From contig MU130010.1 of NCBI GenBank assembly GCA_015039465.1, positions 251,514-267,944 of the forward strand: DNA of 16,431 bases, in the 5' to 3' direction. This document shows positions 1 to 8,835 of this stretch, piece after piece; positions within the stretch are counted from its first letter, which is position 1; each line of letters begins with the position of its first letter. The stretch comes from Phlegmacium glaucopus (taxonomy: Eukaryota > Basidiomycota > Agaricomycetes > Agaricales > Cortinariaceae). A model generated the notes under the pieces. That model had not been told where the DNA came from. It saw nothing but the letters and a program-made list of their open reading frames with translations, and did not search any database. The position numbers were made by a program, and so were the translations under genes.

Positions 1-835
1 AGGAAAGGCGCTGATATTTACCTTGATCAGGTTGATTACCTTGACATGGTATTAAAGCGCTTCGGACTAGAGAATGCTAAGTCAGCACCTACTCCACTAC
101 CTACAGGCTGGCAACCATCAGAGAACACAGAAAAGCCTGACTCTAAGCGGACTTCGCTTTATCATGTAATTAATTGGCTCTCTGTTGTACATCATGTTGG
201 GCACTCGTCCTGACATCTGTTATGCAGTAACAAAACTGGCACAGTTCGCTTTAAATCCCTCAGAGGAACATTTGAACAAAGCAAAGTACATCTGCCGTTA
301 CCTTGTCAGAACTCGCAACTATGGCGCTTAAACAACAACAACAAAGAACGGCAATGGCATTCATGCATTTACAGACTCTGATTGGGCTGCTGATCCCATC
401 AAACGTCACTCAGTAACAGGCTACTTCTTTAAGTTAGCCGATGGTATTTTTAGCTGGACTAGCCAAGCTCAAAAAACCATAGCCCTGTCATCGACTGAGG
501 CTGAATACATGGCTATTAGCGATTGTAGTCGCCAAGCCATGTGGCTAAAGAACTTGTTTACCGAATTGGGGTTCCCGCTTTCAGCGATTCCCATATATGG
601 TGATAACCAAGGTTCTATCTTCATGGCATCAAATCCCGTACAAGAAGGACGCATCAAACACATTGATGTTCGTTATCACTTCATACAGCAATGCGTAGAA
701 GACAAACACGTCGAGCTAACCTTCGTTGAAGGAGCTGAAAATACAGCTGACATGTTTACAAAGAATCTTGGTCATATCAAGTTCTTAAAATTTAGGAGTC
801 AATTGGGTCTTGAGTTTTACTCGACTCAATCCTGA
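1..835 (+). pseudogene. Ty1/copia retrotransposon pol 3' end (RT tail and RNase H), broken
   Basis: This is the C-terminal part of a copia polyprotein: the end of reverse transcriptase, then RNase H, which degrades the RNA strand during cDNA synthesis. Frame 1 codes from base 1 to about 165. The reading then shifts to frame 2 near 165-173, resuming with [19 protein letters not shown], and continues to the TGA at 833-835. An in-frame TAA lies at 329-331. RNase H signatures are DSDWAAD from 374, SSTEAEYMA from 488 and GDNQGSIF from 599, whose D, E and D are the expected acidic catalytic residues. The C-terminal ADMFTKNL and KFLKFRSQLGL are standard copia endings. One frameshift plus one stop make it inactive. 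The 5' part of the element lies off the left edge. Confidence 0.93.
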
Positions 836-1042
836 GCTAAGCCAACTGCGAGTTGTGCTAGCAAGTCATCTAGTCCCGCAATAGCCGTGCGAGAATTACA
901 CTAGATGGCGAAGATGGAGAAGTCGCCTATACCCTCATGTATAACTTACACACGGGTGGTGACCTCTGCTTCTTGGTCAGTCTTGACCGATAACCACTCC
1001 TACTACTGCTCAATGCATTACCATGCACTTAGCAAGGGGGTG
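836..1042 (+). other. copia 3' untranslated spacer with polypurine tract
   Basis: This non-coding stretch lies between the pol stop and the 3' LTR. Its last bases, AGCAAGGGGGTG at 1031-1042, are purine-rich and directly abut the LTR's TGTTAAAC. That is where the plus-strand primer (polypurine tract) of a copia element is expected. Nothing else is recognisable in it. Confidence 0.65.
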
Positions 1043-1380
1043 TGTTAAACGAGTAGTTATCTTATCTACTAGATTAGATTAGATCACAGTAGATACTCGT
1101 AAAGTAGATGTCCGTACCCTCGGACCAACGTGTGATAGCCATCACACATGTGCGATCCTTATCACGCACATGCTACCCCAGGTAGCTTCTAGGGGCTGTG
1201 CTTATAGTGTGCACAGACCATCTACAAACAGTATATAAGCAGTAGATACACCGCTAATATACTTCACTTGGATATACATCTAAGTACCTAGTTAGTAGCA
1301 CTTACTCTACATACAAAGGTAAGCTAGTAAGATGACCACGACCAGCTCTGCGCATACAGCATACTATTTGCTGCGCAACA
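1043..1380 (+). mobile_element. 3' LTR of the copia element
   Basis: The LTR begins TGTTAAAC and ends GCGCAACA, so the termini form the inverted TGTT...AACA of an LTR. A TATA box, GTATATAAG, at 1231-1239 would start transcription in the intact element. The right edge is fixed independently: the minus-strand gypsy reading frame resumes at base 1381. The element therefore inserted into the gypsy copy, and GCATT (1381-1385) should be one half of a 5-bp target duplication. The other half would lie off the left edge. Confidence 0.82.
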
Positions 1381-1665
1381 GCATTTGCAGCCAACATCGG
1401 GTTCTATCTTCTTGTTGAGTACCAGAACCAATTCTCCCTGTTTGAAGTTATAATCGTGAATCCTATTTGCATTTTTCTTTTCAAAATCTCAGATAGATGC
1501 ATATCGTGCAGCAAGAACTTTGTTGTGTATTTTGTCTAAGTCTTTGTCTCGTTTCTGGAGAGCTTGAGCCCAGATTGTAAAAAGTTCCACATCTGAGATC
1601 TGGGATAGAATAGGAGTTAATACAAATGTTGCTTTGGTAATATTGAACAGCAAAAGGGGCTCTAC

Positions 1666-2080
1666 TGTTAGGGGACACCCAATTTCAAACCAAACCTCAA
1701 CCTCAGAACTATACATCCCACCTTTCCAATGAACTCCATCTTTCCATCCAATTCTGATTCCGTCACCAGTTTACTCCACCACTCCGCCACTCCGGTCCTA
1801 CTCTGGTCCTCCGGTTATACTCTGTCTTTTATTTTTATTTTTCACATCACACCACTTTTTAATTAATTAATTAATTATTATCATATCATTCCTTTATTTA
1901 TTTTATATCTCCGTTATGTCCATATTAGTACTTAAATACCCCTTGGCCTAGCAGGGATCCCCATCCTTTCCTCTTTGGATCCCCTGCTAGGTGAGTCACT
2001 TGTAGATATCTCTTCTGAAATATTATTAACTTTGGATCCCCTGCTAGTCTGACTAAGTCAGTATCGCAGTTGCCCTAACA
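1666..2080. mobile_element. Solo LTR (415 bp) inserted in the gypsy integrase
   Basis: The segment starts TGTTAGGG and ends CCCTAACA, and is flanked by identical TCTAC at 1661-1665 and 2081-2085. A TG...CA end pair with inverted termini and a 5-bp duplication is diagnostic of an LTR retrotransposon. With no internal region, it is a solo LTR left by LTR-LTR recombination. Removing the LTR and one TCTAC joins the integrase reading frame exactly, at HRV|EPL. The LTR holds a (TTAA)n run near 1858-1877 and GGATCC-containing repeats near its right end. Confidence 0.93.
1947..2047. repeat. GGATCC-centred inverted and direct repeats inside the solo LTR
   Basis: CCTAGCAGGGATCC (1947-1960) is inverted at 1977-1991 (GGATCCCCTGCTAGG), giving a possible hairpin. 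CTTTGGATCCCCTGCTAG (1973-1990) recurs directly at 2030-2047. The repeats lie wholly inside the LTR. Their role is unknown. Confidence 0.8.
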
Positions 2081-2745
2081 TCTACCCTGTGAATGGCATA
2101 GTACAGTGTGAGACCAGTTGATTTTTTGGTAGTAACCCAATCAGCCCAGAATACGTGAGGTGCATGATCATAGATTTTGACAAGGGCATCTTGGATGGTC
2201 CTGTGAGTGGTTTCTACAGCTCCATTGGACTGAGAGTTGTAGGCTGAAATCTGGATGTGCTGAATATGGTATTTACTGGCCAGCCAGTCGAGAGCAGCAA
2301 CAAATGGTGTGCCATTATCAGTTACAATTTCTTCTAGAGCCCCCCAACGGCATAGTATTTCTTCAAAGATAAGACTTCCTAGTGTTTGCCCAGTTTCCCT
2401 AGTAAGTGCTCGCCATTTGGGCCATCCTGTGAGGCTGCAACATGCTTGAACAATGTATTTCTGTCCATATGAGATTGGCATGTGCATGCTATCAATATAC
2501 GCCTTGCGGAAGAGAGGTGCTGGAGTCTGGACAGTGGGGGGAATGACAACATTTTTGAAAGACCAGATCTGACATTGATGGCATGTCTTGATGAGCCAAC
2601 AGATGTCGAGACTGATAAGTGGCCACCAGAAGTGATCAGCTAGGGTGTGATATGTCACATAGAACCCCTTGTGACCCAGTCGATCATGTGCTTCGATCAA
2701 CAACCGATAATGTTCTTGACTCATTGGTGTATTTTACAGTCCCCC

Positions 2746-2935
2746 ACATTGTCCAGCTGGACTCTGCTGGACTTGACCAGACTCCGGTAAAATTCTGCCA
2801 GAGTCTGGTGGAATTCTGGTGGAATTCCGGTCATAGTCCGGTCAAGTAATTTTGAAGTAGAAAAATGACCAGACTGTCTGTCTGGTCAGATTCCGCTGGA
2901 CTCCGGCAGAATTTTATTGGAATTTGACAAGACTT
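2746..2935. repeat. Left subterminal palindromic array of element A
   Basis: The array is a dense series of imperfect palindromes built from CCAG, GGACT, CTCCGG and GGAATTC (for example GTCCAGCTGGAC near 2751 and TGGTGGAATTCTGG near 2807). The right end of the same element has the same vocabulary. Such arrays are commonly transposase-binding sites; that role is inferred here. Confidence 0.7.
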
Positions 2936-3092
2936 AATGTAAATTTTAAACAAGTTATATTGTTATTTTGTCTGATGTTACATGTACATCTATATTCAAT
3001 TTATTGATTTTTATTGACTTCAGTCAATTCCTTACTAACTTAGATTATTTGTAACTTTTGTAACATACTAATTAAGATTAAAATAAATATAT

Positions 3093-3114
3093 TACCCTCC
3101 TTGTGAAGGAGGGT
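3093..3114. repeat. Perfect hairpin CCCTCCTT/AAGGAGGG in element A
   Basis: ACCCTCCTTGTGAAGGAGGGT has 9-bp arms around a 3-nt loop. It belongs to the same hairpin type as those at 4395-4690 and in element B. Confidence 0.8.
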
Positions 3115-3169
3115 TGTAGTAACTAATAATTACAATAATACATATATAAGAAAGAAATGGGTATCAAAA

Positions 3170-3345
3170 AGGGTGCATGGTGGTCAAAAAGGGTGCATGG
3201 TGGTCCAAACAGGTGCCTGGTGGTCGAACAGGGTGCCTGGTGGTCAAAAGGGGTGCATGGTGGGTCCAAACGGGTGCCTGGTGGTTGAAAAGGGTGTGTG
3301 GTGGTTGAAATAGGTGGGTGGTGGGTCCAAACGGTGATAGGATCC
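3170..3345. repeat. About 20-bp minisatellite, left block in element A
   Basis: Roughly eight to nine degenerate copies of a unit close to GGGTGCCTGGTGGTYGAAAA are present. The block ends with AAATAGGTGGGTGGTGGG..., almost the same ending as the second block at 4243-4355, in the same orientation. No function is evident. Confidence 0.85.
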
Positions 3346-4242
3346 ATATAGCCTCTAGGTTCATAAACAGGTTATTTTCAAGGTTTGACAACTTCGCAGA
3401 CACTCGCGGATACCTCGCGGTTACCATTACCACTCGCACTCTCAACCGCGGTTACCAGTAACTCTCGCACTATCATTCGTATGTCCGGCACTACCTTTTG
3501 CTCCTCGCTCATACATCGCACAACCATTCTACGACCCCTACAACTATCGAAAGCACTCTCATCACTCTTCACACTTCATACTTCAGACCAGTTTCAACTT
3601 TCTCTAACAATATTGGACTTAGTCATTTCGCCCTTTCGCAGCATTACCTCCGCACAGCCACTATCTAATCTCGTGGTCTTTCACGGTTCGCATAAGCATA
3701 CTTTACCTCTCCGGTATCCCCTGCACTGGTTTTATTATGGTTCGTGTCTATTTTGCACTTGCTTTCTTTCATTTTTCCATATATATATTTTATCATATAC
3801 TTCGAAACAGGAGGTCATTCAACTGACCTCCTTACTCATCATATTTATTTTTACTTCATCTCCTATGTCTTTCGTTACCAAACTACTGGGTCAATGTGAT
3901 TTCGCATTAGCTCAATTTTTACATTACTGTTTCGCATATCCGCACCTGGTTAGTTTACAACTCTTGTATTAAGTATCCGTAGCAAGTAGGAGGGAAGGTG
4001 AACAAGAGACGGCCAGAGTTTTGATCCCATAAACTTTGCAGCAATGTTCTAAGTCAATAGTCTCATTCTTTAAACTACTTCGCGCACTGCGTTCTTGTTT
4101 GCAAACTTTGCTATCTTCGCGACCTATTCTTCTTGCGTATTTCAATACTGCGAACTTCTCTTTAAATTCTATTGAGGAAAACTACATTAACCCCTCTGAA
4201 CTATGTTACTACTTGCGGTCTGATCCCACCGCAGGTACATCA
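3346..4242. other. C/T-rich, CpG-containing block between the two minisatellite blocks
   Basis: This 0.9-kb stretch is pyrimidine-rich on the plus strand and keeps many CpGs (CGCGG and CCGCGG near 3408-3452), unlike its neighbours. A long open frame at 3385-3972 has composition-driven residues and no motif, so I do not call it a gene. A 9-bp inverted repeat with a 6-nt loop, AGGAGGTCA...TGACCTCCT, lies at 3809-3832. The block may be a separate inserted repeat, but I could not define its ends. Confidence 0.4.
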
Positions 4243-4355
4243 ACGGGTGCCTGGTGGTTGAAAAGGGTGGGTGGTGTGTCCAAACGGGTGTGTGGTGGTT
4301 GAAAAGGGTGCCTGGTGGTTGAAATAGGTGGGTGGTCGTTGAAACGGGTGATGGC
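4243..4355. repeat. About 20-bp minisatellite, right block in element A
   Basis: About five and a half units of the same GGGTGCCTGGTGGTTGAAAA type as 3170-3345, in direct orientation. The two blocks look like one array split by the intervening sequence, or two duplicated blocks. Confidence 0.85.
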
Positions 4356-4392
4356 AGTATCACCGTAGTCATAACTGTAAAAACAAAAAAAA

Positions 4393-4690
4393 GAACCCCC
4401 CAGTGAGGGGGGTTCGTCATTTGTGTAGCCTAGAAACAAAACACAAATACCCCCCAGTGAAGGGGGGGTTGTTGTTTGTTGTTTGTCATTTGGTCAGTTG
4501 TTTGGTCAGTCTTGTGCCGTATGTCATTGTTCAAAATCTAATAAAAAACTATTTAAAAAAACCCCCCCTGGTGAAAGGGGGATGGTGAGGGCATTGCACT
4601 GTGGTACAGGGTGATCTGGTGGTAGTAATTAGTAGTGAAACTTATATAAAAAAAACAAACCAAATACCCCCCCCAGTGAGGAGGGGGCAT
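4393..4690. repeat. Four C-run/G-run hairpins of element A
   Basis: Hairpins lie near 4396-4417, 4447-4468, 4559-4581 and 4666-4687. Each is C5-8, a loop of AGTGA or TGGTGAAA type, then G5-7. All are preceded by an A-rich stretch on the plus strand, so on the minus strand each is a GC stem followed by T-rich sequence. In that orientation they match the hairpins of element B. Each spans only 20-25 bp. Confidence 0.8.
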
Positions 4691-4870
4691 CATTGTCATT
4701 GTCATTGTTGTTGTTTGTCGTCACCCCTCATCGTCATCCCTCGTTGTCATCCATTGTTGTCCATCCATTGTTGTTGTCCATCCATTGTTGTTGTTGTCAT
4801 CCATTGTTGTTGTTGTCTTGGTGGTGGTGGTTGTTACAGGTTGTTTGTTGTGGTTGTGTAACAGTGGTGA
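4690..4870. repeat. TTG/TCC-rich simple repeat tract of element A
   Basis: Irregular repeats of CATTGTTGTTGTCCATC type. The reverse complement (GATGGACAACAATGG) matches the GAC/GATG-rich tract of element B at 7675-7870 in composition and motif. Open frames here are artefacts of the repeat. Confidence 0.75.
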
Positions 4871-4887
4871 CAGTGAGACGACACTTG

Positions 4888-4969
4888 TTGTTGTGGGTCA
4901 CATGTGGTCACATGACCAACTTGTGAGCTGAACAAAAAGCAAGATTGTGGTGGCAACACGGTATTGCCA
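4888..4969. promoter_or_regulatory. Decayed E-box-like cluster and TGGCA palindrome in element A
   Basis: GTCACATGTGGTCACATGACC lies near 4896-4916 and TGGCAA...TTGCCA at 4951-4969. In reverse complement these align with element B's TGATCACGTGACC...CACGTGACGCAC (about 7576-7600) and TGGCAATACCTTGCTGCCA (7522-7540). CACGTG in B corresponds to CATGTG/CACATG here, which fits CpG decay. A regulatory role is inferred only. Confidence 0.45.
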
Positions 4970-5027
4970 CTAACTATTAATGAATAATGTCAACTATATT
5001 GCTATTGGTAGATTTTTAAGTATTAAT

Positions 5028-5250
5028 AGTGATTCAGTCTGGTAATTGTCTGGTGCTGTCTGCCTGGACTTGTAGGCTATTTCTGGTGGTTGTCTGTTGG
5101 ACCTGTCTGCCGGAATTATTGTCCGGCCGGATAATTACCGGAATAGCAATGGAAAGTGACCGGACAATTTCCCTTATTTATACCACAAAAAATTACATTA
5201 AATTAAAAAGTGTCCAGAAGTAGTCCAGCGGAAGTCCAGCCGGACAATGT
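5028..5250. repeat. Right subterminal palindromic array of element A
   Basis: GTCTGG, CCGG and GTCCAG motifs in both orientations, including TTGTCCGGCCGGATAATTACCGG-like palindromes near 5120-5142. They mirror the left array at 2746-2935. Confidence 0.7.
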
Positions 5251-5264
5251 GGGGGAGTGTAAAG

Positions 5265-5710
5265 ACCTCCAACAAAACCTTATGAGAATGATGGTGGATC
5301 AAATAACTGGCCTCAATATATTGAAATATCCAATCAAAACACATTAGTATTGCATTGTATTGCATCATTTTGTCAGTTTGTTATCAGTCCAATAGCAGAT
5401 ATGACTCATAGATAAGCACTGCCACAATTCTACTGTATATAAGTTCCAAATCATTGAGGTGGATCCTTATCAGTTTAAACCAATATACCTGATATCCTAT
5501 CATTGCACTAAGTACTGAATTATCACTCTCTGCAATTGCATATTCTTTAAACTGACATCCAAAATTTCAACACAATAGACATAAGCTTTTTTACTTCAAC
5601 TTCCTTCATTGGGCTGCTAGAGCTAATGTAAAATGAACTTTCTATAGATGAACTATCATATAAATCATGCCTCATTAGCCATGAGGATCAGGTTTTTATT
5701 ACCAGTGATG
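5265..5710. other. AT-rich region with no recognisable gene
   Basis: No coding potential or repeat partner was recognised. A TATA-like TGTATATAAG lies near 5434. The stretch could be part of an old LTR, but termini could not be identified. Confidence 0.4.
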
Positions 5711-6239
5711 TGTTACATTCCGTCACACGTTACTCCGGTCCGACTCCGACGGAGTTGTTTCCGGTAGTCCGTACTCCGTTCCAGTACTTTCCCTTGTCTC
5801 CGACTCTACTCCTCCTACGTCCGACTCCGAGACTTCTCCGTATCATTCCGACTCTTCCGACGATATCCCAAACACCTTACCACACCTTCGTCATAACAAC
5901 TATTCCTTTGTCATCACTTTCCCACTATCAGTCAGCACACCAGCCATGGATTATTCACCCAAGAATGCAGGACCTTTTCCGGGAGCAGAACGCAGCACTT
6001 ATATTTATATTCTATATTTCGGTTGCAATTCCTTTTATATTTAAAGTACTCGAACTTGTATGTTTTCCCTTAGTTCGAATATCAACTTTGTTTCCTCCTC
6101 TTGTTCGTCCTCTAAGTCACTGAGGTCTTCCGTCTTATTACTTCTTCTTCCGTTCCGAAATCAGGACACCTTAGGAGCTGGGCGGCACAGCACACACGCT
6201 GAGGCCAACGTCCTTTCCGGGTACTGTTCCGGAGTAACT
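5711..6239 (+). mobile_element. LTR-like dispersed repeat, copy 1 (CpG-rich)
   Basis: The repeat starts TGTTACATTCCG. A likely right end is TTCCGGAGTAACT, whose reverse complement (GTTACTCCGG) echoes the start as LTR termini do. It aligns over about 400 bp with 12413-12842, sharing AGTCCGTACTCCGTTCCAG, GGATTATTCACCCAAGAATG and AAGTCACTGAGGTCTTCCGT. Differences are often CG here versus TG or CA in the other copy. No target duplication was seen, so the exact ends and the LTR assignment are inferred. Confidence 0.65.
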
Positions 6240-6570
6240 CCAACGTGACTTCCTTGTTTTAAACTTAACATGATGTCATTATGGCTCCAATTATCTACTC
6301 CATTCAGTCAAGAATTGTAAACTACTTCTATAACTTAAACAGCTTTGCCTTTATCAGTATTTTATGAGGTCATCTGAATTGAAGAGGTTAGCTGGGGTTT
6401 TATATGCAATTCTGCCTTTAGGATAGGTTATCCCTGGAGCTACTTCCAATGGTAAAGCTAGAAAATAGTCAGAAGAGGAAAGAGATCAGAGTTAAAGGAG
6501 CAGCCACAACCCAATAGTAATTCAGCCACATGTTATTTCTCAACAAAGCATTAGAAGCATCACCAAAAGG

Positions 6571-6770
6571 TGTTAGAAGGACAACTGACAGTCAACATCT
6601 GTCCAATATGTACTGAAGAATATATATAAATAGTGACATGTGACATTGGAATTCAGTCTATTGAACCAAGTGTTCTCTATATACCAAATTCAATAAACCA
6701 GGTAGCCATTAATTCATTCATTTTGCTTGACAGCATCCTTCACCTCTTTTAAATCATTAGTGGTCTAACT
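6571..6770 (+). mobile_element. Candidate short solo LTR (weak)
   Basis: TGTTAGAAGG at the left and GGTCTAACT at the right are near-inverted. A TATA box, ATATATATAAATAG, lies near 6622-6635, and an AATAAA-type signal near 6690. No 5-bp duplication is evident, so this is a suggestion only. Flanking 6240-6570 and 6771-6800 show nothing recognisable. Confidence 0.3.
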
Positions 6771-6800
6771 CATGACATTAACCATGGGCTGATGGATGTT

Positions 6801-7134
6801 CATCAGGAAAAACACTTTTGCCCCCAGGACAGTCTAAGGATGCTCTAAGATACTCTAAGATACTCCCAGAGCTCTTAGAGCATTAGAGCTCCAAGAGTGC
6901 TCTAAGAAGGTATTATTCCAATGTCCTTTTTTTTCATAAACTCCAGGGGGTGTCCTGGGTATGTCCTGGGTACATCCCAGGAATGTCTTAGAGATACCTA
7001 TGAATAGGTAATGTTATTAGAGCAGTTCTAGCTGCTATTGCTGCTCTTAGATAGCTTAAGCTCCCAGGATGCTCTAAGAGAGTTCTGGAGTTCAAACAAT
7101 GTAATTATACTCTTAGAGGGTCTTAGAGGGAGGT
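6801..7134. mobile_element. Left part of DNA transposon C, terminus lost
   Basis: CATCAGGAAAAACACTTTTG at 6801 matches, inverted, the sequence just inside the right end of C near 9610-9637. The terminal 25 or so bases expected before it are absent. The rest is an array of CTCTAAGA, TCTTAGAG and CCCAGGA motifs in both orientations, typical of the subterminal arrays of this family. The array stops at the left end of element B. Confidence 0.6.
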
Positions 7135-7150
7135 CTTTACACTCCCCCAC

Positions 7151-7425
7151 GTCTTCCTGGAGGAATCCTGGTGGATTCCTACCTATTCCGGGAGGATTCC
7201 TGGAGGATTCCTACCATTCCTGGTAGGAATACCAGGATTCCGGGAGGAATTTTCTACCAGCCAATTCCCCCTGAAATTGACATTCCTGGCTCTTCCCAGT
7301 CCAGGAGGATTCCAGGAGGATTCCTGGTACACAATGAAATTGATACCAGGATTCCCGGAATTCCTTAGGAATCCCCAACACAGAATCCACCCGGAATCCA
7401 CCTGGAATCCTGGGAATTCCACAAC
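7151..7425. repeat. Left subterminal GGATTCC array of element B
   Basis: Many copies of GGATTCC, GGAGGATTCCTGG and GGAATTCC in both orientations. Glycine/proline-rich open frames here (GGFLEDS-type) are by-products of the repeat, not genes. Confidence 0.8.
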
Positions 7426-7521
7426 TCTTACTTTTAAATATTATTCAAAATTAAAATAATCATATATAAGTCAATAGTAAGTTAAATATACATAAGTCAA
7501 CTGTAATTCATATATAAGGGG

Positions 7522-7600
7522 TGGCAATACCTTGCTGCCATTTGAATTTTGAATTTTGTTCAGAGTGCGAGGTGTGATCACGTGACCTCACGTGACGCAC
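7522..7600. promoter_or_regulatory. TGGCA palindrome and twin CACGTG E-boxes in element B
   Basis: The inverted repeat TGGCAATACCTTGCTGCCA (7522-7540) is followed by TGATCACGTGACCTCACGTGACGCAC around 7576-7600, with two perfect CACGTG cores. CACGTG is a classic bHLH-binding palindrome; use by a host factor is inferred. Confidence 0.5.
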
Positions 7601-7674
7601 ATTTCAGAAATCAACAAACAGTTAGTAATACACTGTCATTTCACAACTATCACAACCGCCACCACCACCCCAGA

Positions 7675-7870
7675 ACCACGAATACACGACAACGACGACA
7701 AACGACGACAACGACGACAATGGACGACGACGACGACAATGGACGATGGACGATGACGACAACGATGAACGATGACGACAACGATGGACGATGACGACGA
7801 CAATGGACGACAACGACGACAACGGATGACGATGACGACGACGGATGACGACGACGACGGATGACGGTGA
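7675..7870. repeat. GACGAC/GATGGAC simple-repeat tract of element B
   Basis: Irregular trinucleotide-like repeats of GAC, GAT and AAC. The antisense matches the TTG/GTC-rich tract of element A. No conserved reading frame. Confidence 0.8.
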
Positions 7871-7878
7871 CGACAGCT

Positions 7879-8464
7879 ACCCCCCTAACCAGGGGGTTTT
7901 TGGTTTTTATTTTTATTTTTTAGTTTAATTTCGATTCACTAACGACTACCAGCAGCGTACGACCACGACGACCGCCCATCCACCACCTTCCTCCACGACA
8001 CACCACCGTCACCACGACACACCGCCGGTACCTCAACATGCACCGCCGGCACCTCGACAGCCGGCACCTTGTCACCCCCCCTTCACCGGGGGGGTTTTTC
8101 TTAGTTACGGTTCGAACGACGACGGTTACCCCCCCACGTCTGGGGGGTTTGTTTTATTTCAACGGACACCGAACGACGTCGAACGACAACGACAACGATG
8201 ACGACGGCAACAACAACAACGATGACGACGCCAAACGATGACGAAGACGGCTACCCCCCCTCCAGGGGGGGTTTTTTTGTTAAATTTTTATCGAACGTCC
8301 GCTACCCTCCCCTAGTGGGAGGGTTTTTGTAAATATTTTACTTTTTAACCATGATCTATGTCAAACTATGCCCGTTTTTTATAATATATATACATATTTA
8401 GTTTATTAGATTACAAAATGTATAATTAATTATGAATGATGATATACCCTCTTACCAGGGGGTA
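7879..8464. repeat. Six C-run/G-run hairpins, most with T tails, in element B
   Basis: Stems start at about 7880, 8075, 8129, 8254, 8304 and 8445. The clearest are C7-TTCACC-G7-T5 (8075-8099), C7-TCCA-G7-T7 (8254-8278) and ACCCTCCC...GGGAGGGT-T4 (8304-8328). Four of the six are introduced by TAC, and the first five are followed by T or T/G-rich sequence. They look like bacterial intrinsic terminators, but the host is a fungus. Their function is unknown. Confidence 0.85.
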
Positions 8465-8540
8465 GTATTAAATTAAAGAAATTAATATATTAGAAGAAAA
8501 CTCTAAGGAAATTTGATTGAAATAGTGGTGTAGAAATAAG

Positions 8541-8770
8541 AATTCCAGGAATCCACCAGGAATCCACCAGGAATACCAGGAATACTAGGAATACCAGGAA
8601 TCCACCAGGAATTAACAAGGAATCCACCAGGAATTAGATAGGAATCCCAGGAATCCACCCGGAATCCACCCGGAATCCGTGAGGAATATTCTCATTTACC
8701 AGGAATTCCTGGATTCCTGGAGGATTCCTCCAGGATTCCGGGCAGTCCGGGCGGATTCCTGGAGGAAGAC
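8541..8770. repeat. Right subterminal GGAATCC array of element B
   Basis: About fifteen GGAATCCACCAGGAAT-type units and palindromic CCAGGAATTCCTGG precede the right terminus. They mirror the left array. Confidence 0.8.
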
Positions 8771-8835
8771 ATGGGGGAGTGTAAAGTTCAGGGAAATGAT
8801 CAAGAGCTTGAGCAGTTGTGTTGTCTCAATGTTTG

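Larger units (their letters stand above)
1381..2731 (-). pseudogene. Ty3/gypsy integrase region, split by a solo LTR
   Basis: This is a gypsy polyprotein fragment that would insert element cDNA into the genome. The part at 2086-2724 shows the zinc-binding HHCC region (H18, H26, C48, C51, counted from the MSQEHY start) and then the catalytic triad D78 in YIDSMHMP, D136 in VTDNGT and E171 in NGAVETTH, with DD35E spacing. The C-terminal part continues at 1381-1660 (LLLFNITKATF; later LVLVLNKKIEPDVG). The reading frame is continuous across the 1666-2080 insertion. A TGA at 1489-1491 replaces an expected Arg codon, as a CGA to TGA change would. The fragment is bounded by the copia LTR on one side and element A on the other. 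No further gypsy coding is recognisable beyond element A. Confidence 0.92.
2732..5264. mobile_element. Non-autonomous DNA transposon A
   Basis: The ends are inverted. The left end reads TTTTACAGTCCCCCAC at 2732-2747, and the right end, reverse-complemented, reads CTTTACACTCCCCCAC at 5249-5264. The match continues inward through ATTGTCC(A/G)GCTGGACT. Both ends carry arrays of CCAG, GGACT and CCGG motifs. No transposase gene is visible inside. The right half matches element B in inverted orientation: C-run/G-run hairpins, TTG/GTC-rich repeats, an E-box-like cluster and a TGGCA palindrome. The left end abuts the gypsy fragment. No clear target-site duplication was found, so the exact boundaries may be a few bases off. 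Confidence 0.82.
7135..8786. mobile_element. Non-autonomous DNA transposon B (1652 bp)
   Basis: The termini are CTTTACACTCCCCCAC (7135-7150) and its inverted copy, with one C-to-T change, at 8771-8786. The match continues inward through GTCTTCCT and AGGAATCC. Both ends carry GGATTCC/GGAATCC arrays. The interior has a TGGCAATACC...TGCCA palindrome, an E-box cluster, a GAC-rich repeat tract and six hairpins. No transposase gene is present, so it needs an enzyme in trans. The flanks (GGAGGTC left, GTTCAGG right) give no obvious target duplication. B sits between two pieces that both look like element C, so it probably inserted into C. Confidence 0.85.

Noticed and set aside
3385..3972. A 195-codon open frame on the plus strand
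   Set aside because: No domain, residues driven by C/T-rich composition, and it lies between two minisatellite blocks of a non-autonomous transposon.
4601..4926. Overlapping open frames rich in C, V, L and S in the TTG-repeat tract
   Set aside because: Products of simple repeats; two frames are open equally and neither has a motif.
7183..7422. Minus- and plus-strand open frames with GIPGGF/NPG repeats
   Set aside because: All come from the GGATTCC subterminal array of element B.
7879..8330. Bacterial intrinsic terminators
   Set aside because: The stem plus T-tract shape fits, but the window is fungal (spliceosomal introns, LTR elements). Kept as structured repeats instead.
2732..8786. Helitron 3' hairpins
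   Set aside because: The elements have long inverted termini, there is no CTRR end, and hairpins are many and internal.
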